Assembly: GCA_001692895.1 (NCBI GenBank)
Contig: KV748182.1
Span: 62,001 to 126,000 of the forward strand
DNA from: Cenococcum geophilum 1.58
Taxonomy: Eukaryota; Ascomycota; Dothideomycetes; Gloniales; Gloniaceae
Reading direction: 5' to 3'
DNA length: 64,000 bases
Shown: in pieces, positions 33,193 to 45,355 of the stretch
How positions within the stretch are numbered: the first letter of the stretch is position 1
Layout: the number at the start of each line of letters is the position of its first letter
The notes under the pieces: model-generated
The model's database searches: none
What the model saw: the letters and a program-made list of their open reading frames with translations, nothing else
Told to the model about the DNA's origin: nothing
Position numbers and translations under genes: made by a program

Positions 33193-35433
33193 ATGGCCTC
33201 CTCTTACAGCACCCTTTCACTAGCCCCTTCGCTTTTTCCTACGAAATATATTCCTTACGTTCCTTCGGCATCCAAGCCCAAACCAAAATCTAAGAGCAAA
33301 GCAAATGCGAAAACCAAGACGGCGGAGCACAACCATTCCGAAGCCGTCTCCTTCAGAGATAGTGGAGAGTGGTTCAATATCGACGATTTCCCAATGCCAG
33401 ATTCCAATGCATCGCGCCCCTTAATCCTAGAGTACCCGCTCCATTCGGAGTTGCGGACCCTTCTAGTTTGCTACGTCAAGGTATTACATTGAACGTTACA
33501 AGCCAACAGAACCCAGCTGATATATGGGCGTAGACGTCGTCGATGGACTTGGTGCCGCCCCCTTTCGGGAGAAACCAGAGCATTACCAGTCCGGTCGGGA
33601 ATCACTTGACGACGGAGGGGCCGACCACGCTACAGGCGTCACGAAGGCGAATTCGGCTATAAACGGGGTTTTTGACCGAAGCAGTCCAGGTAAGTACGTC
33701 AGTCAATCGCGGCGTCGATTTACTAATTGGCCATAGAATTTCCTTTGCTTTTGGAGAGCGACACAGCCGAGGAGAACGATGCAGCCGAAGAAAGCGACGG
33801 TACAACGGACGTCGAGCCTGACAACGGAGAGCCAGACTATCAAGAGAACGGTTACGACGCGGCTGCTGGCAGCGAAGAATACAGTGCCGGACAGCATGGC
33901 GATCGAGACGCGGCTGGGGTGCGCGCCCTCTCCATAGATGATACAGAAAGTGTCCGTCATAGTGAGTAGCGTTCCAGAATTGAGGAGCCCATTTTTGACG
34001 TCTTCGAAGAGAGTTCGCAAGCGCAGGACGAACCTCTCCTGGACGATATCGGCGTGACAGGCGGACCATCGGTAACACGCAAATGGACACGAGCTTTATC
34101 TGCCGATACGATAATCTCCTCGGTAGAAGTGCTGGACCTTATGCCGCAACCGAATCTGGAAGACTCTCGTTTGATGAAGCGGCGAAGACTGGCCAAGCGA
34201 CGGGCAGAGAGCCTCACACTCGATCCTGTATCCACACCCAAGTCAACGCCTCTGCCAACCTCCAGCGGCCAAGTTTCCCCTTCGGGAGCCAGCAACCGTC
34301 CTAGCCCTGGTCTTCCGGGCAGTGACAACAAAGGCGATGATGCTGGCGCCCCAAGCCTGCCCCCAAACGACCTCCTCGATAAAGAGAATGGCGACGATGG
34401 CGCACATGTCCGGGGGACAGTCATAGCTACTGCATTCCCCGAGACAATCCATCTCTCCTTTTAAAGGAATAGACGGCGATTAAGATATCGATCTAGATTC
34501 GGGTAGGCGTGGAAAGAACAGAAAAGGCAGCGGTAGTAAAGTTGGGGAAAGCTACGAGGACGAACTTAATCGGGTCGTTGGCGTGTCCTGGAGGGCTTTA
34601 GCGACAACTTCTCAACGACATAAACCCAGCGATCGTCCGGTCCGGAAGAGAGGGTGCAGTCCATTACGAACTGTTCTTACACCATGGGACCGGAGCACGA
34701 AGCCTACGAGGACATCGCGACAAGTAGCATCATCCCAACCACTGCAACTGTCTAGGCCCAGAACGGACAGCGCGACTCGGTCTTGCTCCCCACGAACATC
34801 CTCTTCGGGAACGAAGGCTGGAGATGGACCAACAACAATTATGGACCAGCGCCAACGTGGCTTATCAGGTAACTGATCTCACGCTTTGCCCTGTGCCAAA
34901 AGGCTCGTCGATTGTGACAGCAATTGTCCGTTGCTGTGACTTAAAATTGTCTCTTAACCCGATGGCCCTAGATTACAAGCTTCTCGGTGGAGAAGGCAAA
35001 GTTATCCGTATGACCCAGCTATCGCCGGATTCATGGATGCTATTGGGATACCGATACGACGATAGTGTGTCAGGCCCACGTACTCGTGGAAGTTTAACGC
35101 TGCTTAATACAGGCCGGATGAGCAATCCCCACAGTGATGCCGCCAGTCATGACACTGACCACCCAGACGATGACGGGGACGAAGAGGACGAGAATGGGGC
35201 GAAAGACACAGGCGAATACAGACCTTATGCTGTCGGCAACAATTAGGGATTCAGCAGAGACGATGTGCGTTTCCACCAACGAACGTATAAACCGTGATCG
35301 GAGTCGGAGGAACAGCGGTTGCTTGCATATAAAGATAGAATGGATATAGAGTGGAAGGATATATTTAAACGCTTCCCAGGTCGGACCCCGGGCGCAATAC
35401 GGACGCGCTGGCACATGCTGCACGGGAAATGAT
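33193..35433 (+). pseudogene. Decayed gene with C-terminal Myb/SANT-like motif
   Basis: Starts at ATG 33193 (MASSYSTLSLAPSLFPTKY), Ser/Pro/Lys-rich. A clear intron at 33689-33735 (GTAAGT...TTACTAAT...CATAG) leads into a long acidic, probably disordered region (ESDTAEENDAAEESD; later LMKRRRLAKRRAE). A TAG at 33966-33968 breaks an otherwise continuous frame, and frame changes are needed near 33420, before 33689 and near 34465. The end, about 35255-35430, reads SESEEQRLLAYKD...EWKDIFKRFPGRTPGAIRTRW, the helix-turn-helix signature of fungal Myb-like DNA-binding proteins, with TGA where the first Trp is expected. It was probably a nuclear transcriptional regulator. The stops are RIP-compatible although composition is near normal. 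Some indels could be assembly errors; exon structure is uncertain. Confidence 0.5.
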
Positions 35434-35559
35434 CCGTCACCGCGATAACATCAATATACGTGTTCCATCCTATCCCTTCCCAAGCGGGTAATCCGTTCTC
35501 TCTCATCTTTTCTTCGGGTGTCAGGATGATGATGAAGTTTATTCCGCCCGGAGGCACTA

Positions 35560-38500
35560 AGCCTAGAGGGCACTAGTACTATATTACATAATTTCGCTTC
35601 CTTTAATATCGCTATATTCTCATACAAGCCCATACATCTACCTTATTTAGTACTTCCTAGTCTTACTTATGCTTTATTCTACGAGATCTCGTGGGTAGTT
35701 AGTAGCAAGTCGTCTTAGGGTCCGTTCCTCTAAGTATTTAGTGTCCTATCTTTAGTAATTAAAGCGAGATCTGCTGGTGGCACAAGGGTGTGTGGTGTGG
35801 GTTAGTTAAAGCATAGAGGAGGGGGGGGAGTTTCTGACTGTGGTGGACGGGTTATTAATTTAATTCTGCCTTAAGTCGTCTGGTGGCTATTGCGTATTTT
35901 ACTATCGCTCGGACTGCGTCCACGTTTGGTGTCTACTGTCTAGAGTTAGTTAACGCCTTTCCCCTAAGATAGAAGGATAAGCTGCCTCTTCTTATATCTG
36001 TTTACTGCAGCATTTGCTCTTAATATAATGTCCATTTTATATACCTAAAGAGAAAGTATTTAACTATTTCTCTTGCCTGTCCGTAATTATATTAATCTAA
36101 TTCTACCGCTTTAATGCGGTGTAGATACCTATTAAGTTATATTATTTCTATCTATAACTAGGCTAACATATTTACCTCTTCTTGCTTAAGGGAGTTATAT
36201 AGCCTATAGGTATATTTACCTGGTAGTGCTATATCCATTTTTCTTAAATACCTTCCTACTCCTTCCAGTAGTGTTTTCCTACCCCACTATTTTGTTTTTG
36301 CGGTGTTTATTATTATAGCCTTAGCCTAGTGTTATTATCCTCGCGGTAGGCGTTTTTGTGTAGTAGCTTGCCGTGCTACTACTTTTACCTTCTTGCCTAG
36401 TTTGAACTCCCCTTAAGGGACCTATATAATAAGAAAATAGTTACTTCTTTGCCTTAACGTGCGGGCTATGTTATAGATCTATATAATACTTATTTAGCCG
36501 GATTGTTACTTAGGTTAATTAATTGCTAGTAGTGCTGCCTAATTACTAGTAAATATAGTAATCTATTTCTTCTGTAGATCTAGTAGTAAGCACCTTATTG
36601 CCATTAATATTGCCGCCAGTTTAGCTATATATAGGTTCTATTCTGCTCTTAGTCCTAGTGTAATTAAGTATATAACAGCTTCCCTATTTAGCGTATTGCT
36701 AAGGGTGTCGTAGACAACACCTTCTATCCCTACTATGTCTCTCCTCCTGGATGAGCTTGTTGCGATCTATATGCCTTAAATAGAGTTGGCGGCTTCAGTT
36801 GCCCTATCTTTATCTAGGTTAATGCTTATAGGCAGTTAATCCTCCCATGGTGGTACCACGTAGGGCTGAATAACCTCCATCTTATCTGTTGGTGTATATT
36901 AATATATATAGGCTATCTTCTGCAGTGGGGATGTAAACCTCTAGAGCACCTTTATATAGAGCCTTAAGAGTGGGTTTGTCTTATATAGCGTGTTAAGGTC
37001 AACCTATAACTTAGTAGCCCTCTCTAAATGCCGCTCGCGTACTAACCGTATGCTTACTTCGGCCTCCCTAATAACCGTAGCTACTATACGGAAAGTTCCT
37101 ATAATTGCCTACGCTCCAATTTTTTATACCCTATTTATTGCGGCTATAGCGGAACCCCCGCAGGCGTGCATCTAGATGTTTAAGGCGTAGTCTACTACTG
37201 GCGCTACCATTGCCCCAAACAGTTATCTTATAGTTGAAGGGGATACTATCTAGAGTCTCTTTAGTGCCATAGCTGCGATAAGGCCCTTAATAGCTGCTTT
37301 TGTGATATGTCGCTTATACCAAAGCTCTATATCTATAACTACCCCTAGGATCTTAGCTGTATACCCTAGTGTAACTGTTTTTCCTTTAATTATAAATGGG
37401 GTAGTATTAGTCCGGTCCGCGTTTCTTATAAAGTGCACTAGCATAGTCTTTTCACCTTTAAACGTTGCGCCGCTTTATTTCTCCCAGTTTATTGCTCTAT
37501 TAATAATAGCCTAAATACCTTCGCAGTTTACTGCTGCTAATGGTCCTGTAATTTATGTATTATAGTTATCCACAAACGCCATTAAGCCTTTATTTGCATT
37601 AAGCTGGTACTAGACTAGATTAGCGTTAAAAAAGAGAAATAGTATTAGCGAGAGCGGCGATCCTTGCGGTAGTCCTACTTATAGTAACTATTGCTAGTTA
37701 GAGGTATAGCCGTTAACTAAAATAGTCGCCGTACAATTAGAGTAGAATGCATTAATCTACCGCACTAGCACTAGCGGTATACCTCTTGCTATAAGCCTCT
37801 ATAGTAGCCTCTCTTTATATACTCCGTTATATATACCCTTTATATTAAAGCTAATAAGGCTAAGCACCTTCTTAGACCTCTACGCGTTATAGATATATTC
37901 TTATAGTAGCAGTAGCGCCTATTTAGTGGAGCGCCCCTTTCTTGCCCCGAAGTGATTTATAGGTAGTAGTTTAAAGGTCTCTACCGCGTGCGATATTCTT
38001 TTAGCAACTATAGACTCTAGCACCTTGCCTAACGTAAATAGCAGAGAGATAGGCCTCTATGCCCTTACCTTTATATAGTCTCCTTTATTTAGCTTCTTAA
38101 GCGGTATAATTTTGGCATTTCTCTATTGGTTAAGAAGGTCGCCCTTGTCTAGTAAGGTCTAAAAGAGGAGTAGAACCCTGTTTTTTATTACTAGCCATAT
38201 CTGCCTCCACACCATTGCTAGTAGGCTATTATCCCCTAGCGCTTTCCAAGGCTTTGCCGCAAATATCTTCCGTTTTACCTCTTCCATTATAAGACGCGGC
38301 ATTAGTATTAGCGTTCGTTAAGGCTATGGACCCTCGTCCTCTATTCCTACTAGCAGTGGGGGAAAGAATGTAGTTAACAGCTCCGCTACTTACTTATTTT
38401 TACCTTCTGTAGTAGATCTATCTATCCTTACTAATAGTAGTATCTTATTAAACGCTGAGTTACCGCTTAGGTTAAGGTATTTTGCTACTTACTAAATGTT

Positions 38501-40480
38501 TATATTATCGGCCAGGAAGTTGTTCCAATGTGTCCTTTTCTGTTTCCGTATTGTATTATAGTATTCCTTTAAGGCCTCCTTTACTTATTGCTCTAGTTCT
38601 AGTACTATCTAGCCTACTTAGCGTTAGTTCTTTGCCCAGTTTCTCTAGTAAGTATATACTTAGCGGAGCTTCGTAAGGTTTATTGTCCACTACCTTTTTA
38701 TATATAATAACGGTCTAGATTTCGGAGTTAATGCGTAAACTGCCTTTAGTACTACCTCTATAAGCCGGTCTATTTACTACTATACTCTACTACCTACTAG
38801 GATAATACAGAGGGCGGTAGTAATCCTATTCCTAATTTTATTCTATAGTGCGTTTTTAAAAAGCATTCTCTATTCTATAGCGCGTTTAGGGACCGCAATG
38901 TTAAATATTATCTTAATTGCCCTATAATTAGATCCGTGTTCTGTCTTATATACAGTGCACTTTACTATTATAGATACTAGCTCATCTAATACTAGGATTA
39001 GGTCAATCGTTATCTTATAGTTGCCATTTTACTATATTTTTATACTCCTGGGCAGCAGGCTACGCAGGGAGTAATCTCCTATAAGATTAATAATCGGGTC
39101 GGCTTCTCCCTGTCTCGCCAGCAAGACGTTATTTCCTCCCTATAGCTAATCGTGCCAATTAAAGTCTCCTATAAGTATTATATCAGTTTATATACCTATC
39201 TTATTCTATATTTCTTAAATTAGTTAGTATAGTTTACTAGTTATATCTTATAGTGCTTCTATATTCTTTCCCTTAACATATACTAACACCACTAGTACTA
39301 ATCTATTAGGAAGGCGCAGCACCGCCGCGGTAAGGTTTACCAATTATACTAGCACCTATACGGCCTTAATATCTTTTTAAATCTATAGTATGCTCCATAC
39401 CGCCCACCTCTCTTTACGCTAGGCCGTAGGTATTACCTTAGTCCAATTTGGGTGTCCTATAGGGACTATTACAACCATATCGTCCGTTTTCTATGCGTAT
39501 AGCTCTAATATTGCTAACACTCCAAAGTCTTTTAGTTGTTCATCGTTTATTAGGCTCTACTATACCATACTCTACTTTTAAATATTTAGTTAAAGTACCT
39601 AAAGTGTCTTATACATAGCGGGTAGGATAAAGCACTTAATAATTTTTACTAAACGATTTATATGGTCCTCCGCAAGGTATATACTTTAGAATCTATCCTT
39701 GGCAGTTATTATAATAATGTCCTTCTTAAGCGCATCTAGCATATACTTACGGTCTTATATATATAAATGCTTTATATCCTAGTATCTAACACTAGTAGTA
39801 TTGCGTTAGACCGCTTTTAGGTTTATAGGTTCTAATATAAGCTAATTCCCCTATAATATAAAAGTATTAATTCTATAGCAACCGTACTGCCTTACTACTT
39901 TTAGTAATGTACACAACCATTAATCCATATGCCTTTCCTATGTCTTTTTTACTAAGCCATCCTATCTAGGCTATGTATACATTATTCTCTTTTCCTAGCA
40001 CCTCTACTGCTTTATCTTAAATCTTTCCTTCCTAGTTAAGAACTGCTGTTCGGTTAGCGTTATTAATTTTTACTAGGTAGAGCTGGTCTCGTAGCACCTA
40101 AACACTAGGTGCTAAGGTTTTTTAAGCCGCTTCTTTTACATATTAGAGCTCGACTTCATTCCTATAAGTTATCCTAATACGTGCGGGGTTCCTAGGGTCT
40201 TTAATCACTGTTGCGCAGCGCTAGCTCTCGTGGCCTTCCGTTATACATATACCACTTTCAATTGCTTGCCTAATCACCCCCGGTTATACTTTATTCTTAT
40301 TTTCTTCTTCAACTCTAAATGTGTCAACTGTGCAGTACAGCATATCGGTGATAGTCGATGGCATGGTAGGGTGTCAGGATGGGGTATAGCTGACTAAAGG
40401 CTGGTAGAGTATACAGCTCGGCCAGTGTTGCCAAAAGCTCCGGGAGTGTGGAAATACGCCACGTTACAAAATCTTACACT
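35560..40480 (-). mobile_element. Tad1-like LINE, near full length, RIP-mutated
   Basis: Minus-strand non-LTR retrotransposon of about 4.9 kb. The 5' end lies near 40480 in less mutated DNA; the 3' end near 35560 abuts the Myb-like pseudogene. Contains CCHC knuckle, endonuclease, RT and RNase H regions in one long frame (described separately). No poly-A tract or target duplication could be identified, so both ends are approximate. Confidence 0.8.
35855..40364 (-). pseudogene. LINE polyprotein: CCHC knuckle, endonuclease, RT, RNase H
   Basis: Starts at ATG 40364 (MPSTITDMLYCTVDTF) and ends at TAA 35857-35855. Order on the minus strand: a knuckle-like ARCA-EGHYYNNC near 39705-39745 with its first Cys changed to Tyr; endonuclease box ILIGDFNWHD near 39160; RT motif A SFNIKGIYNGVYKERL near 37815-37860; GLPQGSPLS at 37645-37680; AFVDNYNT near 37565 (second Asp changed to Asn); thumb KILGVVIDIEL-YKRHI at 37255-37370; RNase H around 36560-36700; and a C-terminal WTLY-EQML...RRGSLSFYL...TPNVDAVRAIV tail typical of Tad1-type fungal LINEs. 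Many RIP-type stops. Unlike the first LINE of the window this one keeps its 5' half. Confidence 0.85.
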
Positions 40481-40671
40481 GGATGAACTTTAACACCGTG
40501 CGCGCACACTTAATAAGGTTTTAAAACAGAATTATTTAAAATTATCGCCATTTATATACTTAATTATATAATATTATAACTATATCCTATCTTTAGGATA
40601 TTTAAGATTATATAATCTTTAGATTAGAAATAACTAACAATATATAACTACTTTAAATTGCGTAAAGATAT
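40481..40671. other. AT-rich spacer
   Basis: Short AT-rich stretch between the LINE 5' end and the minisatellite; no gene or motif seen. Confidence 0.4.
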
Positions 40672-41065
40672 ATCTAGGATATAACTTAAGATATAACCTA
40701 GGATATAATTAAGAATATATCTAGGATATAACTTAGGATATAATCTAAAATATATTTAGGATATAACCTAAGATATAATTAAGAATATATCTAGGATATA
40801 ACTTAGGATATAATTAAGAATATATCTAGGATATAACCTAGAATATAATTAAGAATATATTTAAGATATAACCAAGAATATAATTAAGAATATATCTAGG
40901 ATATAACCTAGAATATAATTAAGAATATATCTAGAATATAACCTAGGATATAATTAAGAATATATCTAGGATATAACCTAGGATATAATCTAGAATATAT
41001 TTAGGATATAATCTAAAATATAACCTAGGATATATTAGTAATATATCTAGAATATAATCCAGGCA
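40672..41065. repeat. AT-rich 35-bp minisatellite
   Basis: About eleven imperfect units, best read as AAGAATATATCTAGGATATAAC plus TTAGGATATAATT (35 bp), itself three copies of an 11-12-bp CTAGGATATAA core. Variants differ mainly by A/G at the GG. No coding potential. Confidence 0.85.
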
Positions 41066-43091
41066 CCCCCACGCACTTACCTATCTTAGATAGTTCTTTT
41101 ATACTATTACTAATAAAAGCAACTTAGTTCTTAATTAAAGATTTTAAATAATTATAAGAGTACTTCTTTTATAANGGGTAATAAGTATAAGAAGAATATA
41201 TATATATAAATATTAAAGATAGTAACTAGGATATATCTAGCTTATATTAAGAGTATTATAAAAAATATATAATCCTAAATACCAGCTATNATAATCTACT
41301 AATGCCTTTTCTTTAACGCTAGTAATAAGTAGAATTCTATAATATAACTAGGCTTAATATTAATTATATAAACTNGATCTCTAGTAATAAAAAGACTTAT
41401 ATTTAGTTAAAAGATACTAGAATATTTTATATCCTCTAAGTATAGAATTAAATATATTATAGATTTATCTAATCTAGAGATATATAATAAGAATATTACT
41501 AAGATATATAANAANATAAAAGACTATATCCTAGATATATCCTAGATATATCTTATATATAACTTAGTTNTAATATTAATAGATATAATATTTATATATA
41601 TTAAAGGATAGAATAAGTATAGTATATACTCTTTTTAGCCTCTAAAGTGCTTTAGAAAATAGATACTCTATATAGGCGTATTTTATTATAAATATTTATA
41701 CTCTTAGCTATAAAATTTTTACTATAAAGAAATTATAGAGAAAGACGAGAAAAGGATATATAAATATTATATTTATATTATTATATTATTATATCTATTA
41801 TATTAGATATATTGGGTATATTATNTTNTAGAACTAGTATATACCTATAGTTTTAATTATAAAGTTTATAAGGCGTATAATTAAAATCTCACTTATAATC
41901 TATAGCCTCTATTTACTCTAGTATATTATATTCTAGATCTTACTAAATTCTATAAAGCTAATATATTTTAGTCTCCTCTATTATAATATTAAATAATAGT
42001 TAGGTTTTACTATATTCTAGGTCTATTTTACTATTAGGTAAGATTATCTANATATATCCTTAATATATCTAGCTTATAAGCCAATTATATTTAGTATATA
42101 AGAGTAGCTTATAGTCTTTACTTTATATAACTATTACTTAATAANCTTAATTCTTATAATAGTTAATATTATAATAATCTTAATTAAATATTTATAAATA
42201 AGAAGCCTAGGTTCTATATATAAAGCTAAAGTAAAAGTAATTAAACTATAAAACCAAAAGATAGAGTTAAAGCTTAGAAAATTATAATAAAAACCTAGTT
42301 AATATAAGTTTTTATACTTATAAGTATAAGGAGTACAGGTTATATTAAGGTAATTACCTAAATATAAAGATATTATAATATCTAAGAAAAAGCCGATTTT
42401 AAATACTCCTACTATACTCTATATTCCATACTCTATACTTAATACTTAGTAGTAAAGAATAGAACTAGGATAAAACTAGATAAACTAGGATAGAACTAGG
42501 AGATAGGAAACTAGGATAGAACTAAGATAGAACTATACTATATTTAAAATCTAACCTATCCTAGATACTTAGTATAGCTCTTAACTATATTAAAAGGCTT
42601 ATTACCCTTAAGGTTATCTATAATATCTAATAGCGTTCTTATTTTAGTAAAATTAAGTTCTATTTCTAATTAGATTATTAATATATTATTAATATATTCT
42701 AGATAGAAGAGTAATAGTTTATATTATTATAATCTTTTAGCCTTTTTAACTGCCTTACTAATAGGGTATATAATATTTAGTTCTACCTCTATCTAGATAG
42801 CTTTATAAAGGGTCTACTAAGCTACCTATAGTAGTTAGATCTAGGATATAATAATAGGTATATAGATATAATTATACTAGCTAAATTACTAAATTATAGT
42901 GTTCTTTTTAACCTCTAGGCTTTATACTATAATTTTATAGCCCTATATTTTTCTTTTTATTTTTAGGTTAAAAGCTAGTTATAATATAGATATTATTTAG
43001 TTTTTACCTAGAAATTATATATTAATAATTATACTTAATTAATCCTCTATTAACTATTAGTAAATTTTATTCCCTAAGTAATAATATACAT
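41066..43091. other. Very AT-rich DNA with ambiguous bases
   Basis: Extremely AT-rich, low complexity, with scattered N positions (for example 41175, 41290 and 42051) showing poor consensus. Stops in all frames; no domain could be read. Some TAGATATA-type stretches resemble the adjacent minisatellite. Probably a repeat eroded beyond recognition. Confidence 0.5.
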
Positions 43092-43420
43092 TGTTGGGTT
43101 ACACAAGGTGGTGATATCACGTAGCTAGGTTCGATATTATAGTATGATGATTGTTTTTCTTAATAGGAATGAGGAAAGGGGTGAGTAACCTAAGGTTTCC
43201 TCTCTACGCTAGCCAGCGTCGACACGTGACGACCGGTTGCCTCTACTTTCCCAATGTCGGTTCACAGGGGTGTTGACCTTATTAAGAGTATACTCTATTT
43301 ATTCTTGATGGTGTGCAATACTATCGAACAGAGGATTTAATTCCAGTGCTTTATTAGTGCTGATATCATAAAGTGGACTAATCAGAGACACGCGACGATC
43401 GTGTATACTGACAAGTTACT
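43092..43420 (+). repeat. LTR-like repeat, copy 1 (probable solo LTR)
   Basis: Begins TGTTGGGTTACACAAGG, then GATATCACGTAGCTA, and shares order and sequence with the repeat at 48050, including CGACACGTGACG. The TGTTG start is usual for fungal LTRs. No internal retroelement domains adjoin it. The right end is uncertain. Confidence 0.55.
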
Positions 43421-44500
43421 TTATATTTAGTACTCTTTTATAGTTAGATCTAAGGATAAAATAGAGATATATAGCACTTATAACTATAATCTTCTAATAG
43501 TATAATCCTATTTAGAGAAAATATCCTCTAGCAGAATATAGATAAAGTAATGTTCTACTTATAGTACTTATATTAAAGTTAGATCCTAGATATAACCAGA
43601 TATATACTAGATTATTACCTATCTAATATATAAAGAATAGTACCTATATTAGGGCGCTTACTAAGCCTTTAATATACTATACCTTAGTATTATAGAGCTA
43701 GGGCGCTAGAAATGCGCTTGTTATAGTATTTATCTATAAAGTAGTATTTAGGAGAACTGACCCTTACTCCTACTTTATCTAAGTTTAAAGAGATGCCTTA
43801 GATTTCTCCTAAGAAAATAAGTTTCTTTAAGATATAACCTAAAAGTTACTCTAAAGTACTACATATAGCTATTATACTAATATTTATAGACCTTATAAAT
43901 AGGGCTATAAAGAACCTTTTATAATATATATAAGTTAAAGTTAGATTATAGATATAATATAGTTTTATCTAAAATATAATTTATAATCTTATACTATATA
44001 CTATCCTTATAAAAAGATTTACAATACCTATTTTAGAGGGAAAGTTCTTATTCTATATCCTAATTAGATCCTATATTATATAATTATATATTAGTATTAG
44101 GCTAATAGGCGGTATCCTATTTCTATATTAAATTATAGATATAACTTCCTAAAGTATATTACTTACGCTGCTTACTAGATATATCCCTTTAGGTGACGAA
44201 GTCGCCTTACTTATATATTATTGTTCTGTATAGCTTACTTACTAGATTAAGCTAGTTACTTACTTACCTTTTATAGTAGTCTAGTCTTAATATAAAAGCC
44301 TAATTACCTTATACTATCCTTATCATTATTCGATATAATGTACGGCTAAAATTTTAAGAGATTTCACTATGAACTAATATAGTCATATATGAAATAATAA
44401 ATTATTAAAACCACCTTTAAAAACGTTAAAATTAAAAAACAATTAAATTATAGCGTCTTAATATAGCGTAGTAAAAGTTAGATTGTATACCTAGTGAAGT
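43421..44500. repeat. Unclassified RIP-mutated sequence
   Basis: TA-rich, CA/TG-poor sequence with stops in all frames. Short protein-like stretches on the minus strand (about 43700-43900) were not assignable. Confidence 0.4.
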
Positions 44501-44685
44501 TGGGCCGGAGCTAAAATATCTACACTAGCCGAGGTTTTAGGGCCTTGGCCAGTACTCCCGGAGCTTTCAGCAACACAGGCCGAGCTCCAGACTCAATGAA
44601 CACTCACACTGTCCTTTCGGCTTGGTGGCATAGTGACAGAAACTAGGAAACAAAGGGCTTACTGCTTATCGGTAACTTTTAGTGT
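44501..44685. other. Non-RIP edge with LINE-like inverted match
   Basis: GC-normal. 44553-44592 in reverse complement resembles 40416-40455 at the 5' edge of the LINE (shared AGCTCGGCC, TGTTGC and AAAGCTCCGGGAGT), so it may be a fragment of a related LINE 5' end. Confidence 0.35.
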
Positions 44686-45210
44686 TCAGTACATGAGGCT
44701 AGGCTCCGTATCCACCAACTGGTAATTGTCTGCGAGCATAGAAGGCCATTTGTGGATATCCTCGCCATCTCCATCTGCTAGAGTCACGCTCGTGTCTATG
44801 TCCTCTCGGGCGACGTAATGGAAGCTTTGCAAGAAATCACATTCTTCATTGTCGGGAAGTGGATGCAAGCCGCAGAACCAGTACTCATCGATAATTGGAC
44901 GCTTCAGGTGAATTGATCTAAATGATACGCCATGGGTGCCTTCATGCAACGCAATGAGATATAATTTCGCCAGGGGTAGCTCACTCCAATTGAACATAAA
45001 AACGTCTCTCCAGCTTCCGGAATCAAGGATGCAGGCTAAGATTTTGGAGTGTGTCTTTGCAGGTACCAATGAACCCGGCGAGACCCTCGTTTGACAATGC
45101 CATCTGTGACGAGGAAAGTTTTCGAAGCTTTGGACGAATAGACTTTTTTGGCGAGGATATACCGAGGCCTTAGCGTCGTCCGCAGGAACAACCTTTGATT
45201 CGGTTAATCA
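44686..45210 (-). pseudogene. Partial gene, C-terminal part of unknown protein
   Basis: The minus-strand frame is open from a TGA at about 45211 to the stop at 44686, roughly 175 codons, with no ATG before the internal Met of MFNWSELPLAKLY. The sequence is protein-like throughout (FENFPRHRWHCQTR, then EYWFCGLHPLPDNEECDF, then HKWPSMLADNYQLVD), so it is likely a true coding remnant whose 5' part is missing or lies in an unseen upstream exon. It is divergent to and almost touches the F-box gene, whose promoter would have to lie inside it. No family recognised; not RIP-mutated. Confidence 0.4.
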
Positions 45211-45355
45211 GTGGGTTTCCCCGCTCTTGGCAATCTTCACTTCACCTAATCTGCGTAATCCTCTGTCGCAACGTATATATCACTTCTTTATCTTCTCCCA
45301 TCACGCATTGTGCACTCAGTACTCCTCCAAAAACGACCCGAATAAGCTTCCCAAC

